A DNA stretch of 64,000 nt from Burkholderia catarinensis. GTDB taxonomy: Bacteria > Pseudomonadota > Gammaproteobacteria > Burkholderiales > Burkholderiaceae. The translations under genes and the position numbers were made by a program. Numbering within the stretch: position 1 is the stretch's first letter; each line of letters starts with the position of its first letter. Below the pieces are notes generated by a model. It ran no database searches. It saw nothing but the letters and a program-made list of their open reading frames with translations, and was not told the DNA's origin. Positions 61,883 through 64,000 of the stretch are shown here, piece after piece. Location: the NCBI RefSeq assembly GCF_001883705.2, contig NZ_MDEQ02000016.1, positions 1 through 64,000 on the forward strand. Direction: 5' to 3'.

Positions 61883-62800
61883 ATGAGCGATGCGATTCTT
61901 GCCGCGCCGACGGACAACGGCGTCCCGGTCAGCCTGCGCTCGAGCCGCGGGCTCGGCTGGCACGGCTTTGGCGCGTCACTGCTGGAGATCCGCGCGGGCA
62001 CGTACCGGATTCCGGCAGCCGAGCATCACCGCATCGGCGTGCATATCGGCGCGCCCGTTCGCGCGGATTGCGTGTGCGACGGCGAACGCGTGTCGCGCAT
62101 CCAGGCGCACGGCGACGTCGACGTGATTCCGGCCGGCCTGCCCGGCCAGTGGACCGACAGCGCTGACTGCCGGATCCTGCACATCGCGCTCAGTGACACG
62201 TTCGTGCGGCGGACCGTCGAGCAACTCGAACTGAAGCCGTCGCAGGCGCAGATCCGCCGCCGGCTGCAGGTGCGCGACCCGCGCCTGCAGTACATCGCGT
62301 GGGCGATGGCCGCCGAGCTCGAAGCGGACGACGCGTCGGATCCGCTCTATGCGGAAAGCCTGTGCACGGCGCTCGTCGCGCGGCTGGTCGACGGCCAGCC
62401 GGCGTTCCGCGAGCGCCGGCGCACGCTCGCGCCGAAGGCGGCGGCGCGCGTGATCGACTATGTCGAAGCGAACCTCGACCGGCGCATGACGCTGGCCGAA
62501 CTCGCGGCGCTCGTGTCGATCAGCGTGCCCCATTTCAAGGTGCTGTTCCGCGAAACGCTCGGAATGCCCGTGCACCAGTACGTCGTGCGGCGGCGGGTCG
62601 AGCGCGCGAAGGTGTTGTTGCTCGAAGGCCGGCTCAGTATCAGCCAGATCGCGCTGGAAGCCGGGTTTGCGCATCAGAGCCACATGGCGAACTGGATGAA
62701 CCGCGTGCTCGGCGCGACGCCGACGGAGATTGCGCGATCGGGGGCGCGGGGCGGGCTGCGGCTGGCTTATGACGGCGAGGGCGGCGGGAGCGCGGCATAA
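61883..62800 (+). CDS. AraC-family transcriptional regulator
   Basis: The 305-residue protein has a cupin-like N-terminal half and an AraC/XylS C-terminal domain of two helix-turn-helices. The readable parts are RRMTLAELAALVSISVPHFKVLFRETLGMPVHQYV and LSISQIALEAGFAHQSHMANWM near residues 200-285. It starts at ATG 61883, where GGAGA lies nine bases upstream. No target gene is evident; the NmrA-like gene 363 bases downstream is the nearest candidate. Confidence 0.9.
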   Translation: MSDAILAAPTDNGVPVSLRSSRGLGWHGFGASLLEIRAGTYRIPAAEHHRIGVHIGAPVRADCVCDGERVSRIQAHGDVDVIPAGLPGQWTDSADCRILHIALSDTFVRRTVEQLELKPSQAQIRRRLQVRDPRLQYIAWAMAAELEADDASDPLYAESLCTALVARLVDGQPAFRERRRTLAPKAAARVIDYVEANLDRRMTLAELAALVSISVPHFKVLFRETLGMPVHQYVVRRRVERAKVLLLEGRLSISQIALEAGFAHQSHMANWMNRVLGATPTEIARSGARGGLRLAYDGEGGGSAA

Positions 62801-63163
62801 CGAAGCGGTAGCGCCGTGCCGGATCCGGGATGGCGCGTCTGATCCCGGGGCAATCGTCCAGCAGGCTGTTGGACAATTGCCGCGTTCACCGTCATCCGGA
62901 AACCGCCTCCCCGTTTCCCCGTTTCCCGCGGGCCTGCTGATGCGCAACGCGCTGGGCGTGAGCGGCTCATCCATCACGGGCGTGTTGTCGCTCGTCATCG
63001 GCAAGACCGTACGATTCGAAGCGTGAGACGACGCATCGGACAACGCGCATGGCAGCCGCCATCCAATCCGTCATCCTTTCCTGCTCGATTCATCCCTCCG
63101 TGCGCGCCGGGCCTGTCGCGCAACCCGACAATCACATCACCTTCATCCCCCAAGGAGCGAATC
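62801..63163. other. 363-bp intergenic region with two dyads
   Basis: CCGGGAT and ATCCCGG (62825-62848) form a 7-bp stem soon after the AraC stop and may end its transcript. A 29-bp near-palindrome follows at 62851-62879, with arms CAATCGTCCAGCAG and CTGTTGGACAATTG (12 of 14 paired); it could be an operator, for instance for the AraC or the downstream gene. No gene was seen. Confidence 0.45.
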
Positions 63164-64000
63164 GTGTTCGTGATCTTCGGCGCATCCGGCAACGTCGGCC
63201 TGTCGACCGTGACGACCTTGCGCAACGCAGGCCATCCCGTGCGCGTGGTGCTGCGCGACGCACGCCATCGTGAACGTTTCGCGCAGCTCGGCTGCGATGT
63301 CGCGATCGCGGAGCTGACGGACGAGCGCGCGATCGCCGCCGCGATCGACGGTGCGCAGGCCGTGCAGATGCTGTGCCCGGTGCCCGTCGCCGACCCCGAT
63401 CCGGCTGCGACGATGGCGCGGACGATCGACGTCGCGACCGCCGCGCTCGCCGCGAACGCGCCGCCGGCGCTGCTCGCACTGTCGGACTACGGCGCGGAGC
63501 GCGACGGCAATACGGGCATCACCCGCCTCTTTCACCGCCTCGAGGAACGGCTTAAGACGATCCCGACGCAACTGACGCTGCTGCGTTCGGCCGAGCACCT
63601 GCAGAACTGGACGCGCATCCTGCCGGTCGCGCTCGGCACCGGCGTGCTGCCGAGCTTCCACCATCCGGTCGGCAAGGTATTTCCGACGGTCTGGGCGCCC
63701 GATGTGGGCGTCGTCGCGGCGCGGCTGCTGCTCGATGCGCCCGAAGGCGGCAACGCGCCGCGCATCGTCAGCGTCGAAGGGCCGCAGCGGGCGAGCGTGA
63801 CGGCGATCGCGGAGTCGCTCGGCGCGGCGGCCGGCCGCGCGATCGTCGCGCATGAACTGCCGCGCGACACGTGGAGCGCGACGCTGCTGCGCGCCGGGCT
63901 CAGCGAACGCCATGCTCAACTGATCGTCGATCTCTACGACGTGCACAACGCCGGACAGATCGACGTCGAGGCCGGCGTGTCGGAGCGGCTTTACGGCACG
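63164..64000 (+). CDS. NmrA-like NAD(P)-binding protein (partial at window end)
   Basis: The gene starts at a GTG with AAGGAG six bases upstream and runs open to the window end (279 codons). The N-terminal motif FGASGNVG (residues 5-12) and RVVLRDARH match the atypical SDR/NmrA/NAD(P)H:quinone reductase QOR2-like group, with the sugar-nucleotide-type Rossmann fold. The later part LRSAEHLQNW and PTVWAPDVGVVAA agrees with that group, which can be redox sensors or oxidoreductases. The C-terminus is not seen. Confidence 0.85.
   Translation, partial: MFVIFGASGNVGLSTVTTLRNAGHPVRVVLRDARHRERFAQLGCDVAIAELTDERAIAAAIDGAQAVQMLCPVPVADPDPAATMARTIDVATAALAANAPPALLALSDYGAERDGNTGITRLFHRLEERLKTIPTQLTLLRSAEHLQNWTRILPVALGTGVLPSFHHPVGKVFPTVWAPDVGVVAARLLLDAPEGGNAPRIVSVEGPQRASVTAIAESLGAAAGRAIVAHELPRDTWSATLLRAGLSERHAQLIVDLYDVHNAGQIDVEAGVSERLYGT

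Noticed and set aside
1..64000. tRNA, rRNA, insertion sequence or prophage genes
   Set aside because: None was found by eye: no cloverleaf with CCA-type end, no transposase DDE motif and no phage structural genes.

Overview
The base composition (high GC, GC-rich third positions) and gene content point to a Burkholderia, probably of the cepacia complex, and probably one of its secondary replicons. Evidence for this is the density of LysR-type regulators, the many small catabolic operons, and the mix of DNA polymerase II, chrBA, a second S21 gene and hydroxyproline catabolism. Species and replicon are inferred, not read directly. No rRNA, tRNA, CRISPR array, insertion sequence or prophage was seen.

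Layout. 1-305: 3' end of a secreted or lipoprotein gene. 368-2520: chromate resistance pair chrB-chrA. 2619-5091: three-gene glycosyltransferase / methyltransferase-like / NodB deacetylase cluster. 5676-6975: SLC1-family dicarboxylate symporter broken by a frameshift. 7454-15550: mostly single genes, including a secreted beta-propeller protein, a parvulin-type foldase, a GNAT enzyme, a conserved unknown, a MASE1-PAS membrane protein with no output domain, an alpha/beta hydrolase with a Cys nucleophile elbow, and a MerR regulator fused to a P-loop ATPase domain with its own 19-bp-spacer promoter. 15791-24814: a sugar-acid catabolic locus (PdxA2-like dehydrogenase, enolase-superfamily dehydratase, DHDPS-family enzyme, MFS, beta-propeller, amidohydrolase) divergent from its LysR gene, with a second MFS gene that shares a putative operator. 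26449-32007: a plus-strand operon (histidine phosphatase, APH-like kinase, two SDRs, ACAD10/11-like dehydrogenase, LysR) that looks like a 4-hydroxyacyl-CoA route. 32140-36512: M24/DddP-like enzyme, 2OG-Fe(II) oxygenase and glycine-betaine-type binding protein, divergent from a LysR. 36570-37700: J-domain-like protein. 37836-47573: a complete trans-4-hydroxy-L-proline operon (ABC importer, HypE, HypO, HypD, semialdehyde dehydrogenase, a second proline-racemase-family enzyme, GntR) behind a strong sigma70 promoter overlapped by tandem repeats. 47942-50323: DNA polymerase II. 50755-54245: small genes around a cold-shock protein and a second ribosomal protein S21. 54598-57896: relics (IclR, AbiEi antitoxin) around a CSS-EAL c-di-GMP phosphodiesterase and a possible small RNA or attenuator. 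58296-64000: HAD-like pseudoenzyme, type II NADH dehydrogenase with divergent LysR, AraC regulator and a partial NmrA-like gene.

How the genes work together. Most of the window is catabolic: uptake systems feed short oxidative routes, each next to its own LysR, GntR or AraC regulator. Several gene remnants (PaaI thioesterase, IclR, AbiEi, SLC1 transporter) show continuing decay at the edges of these modules.
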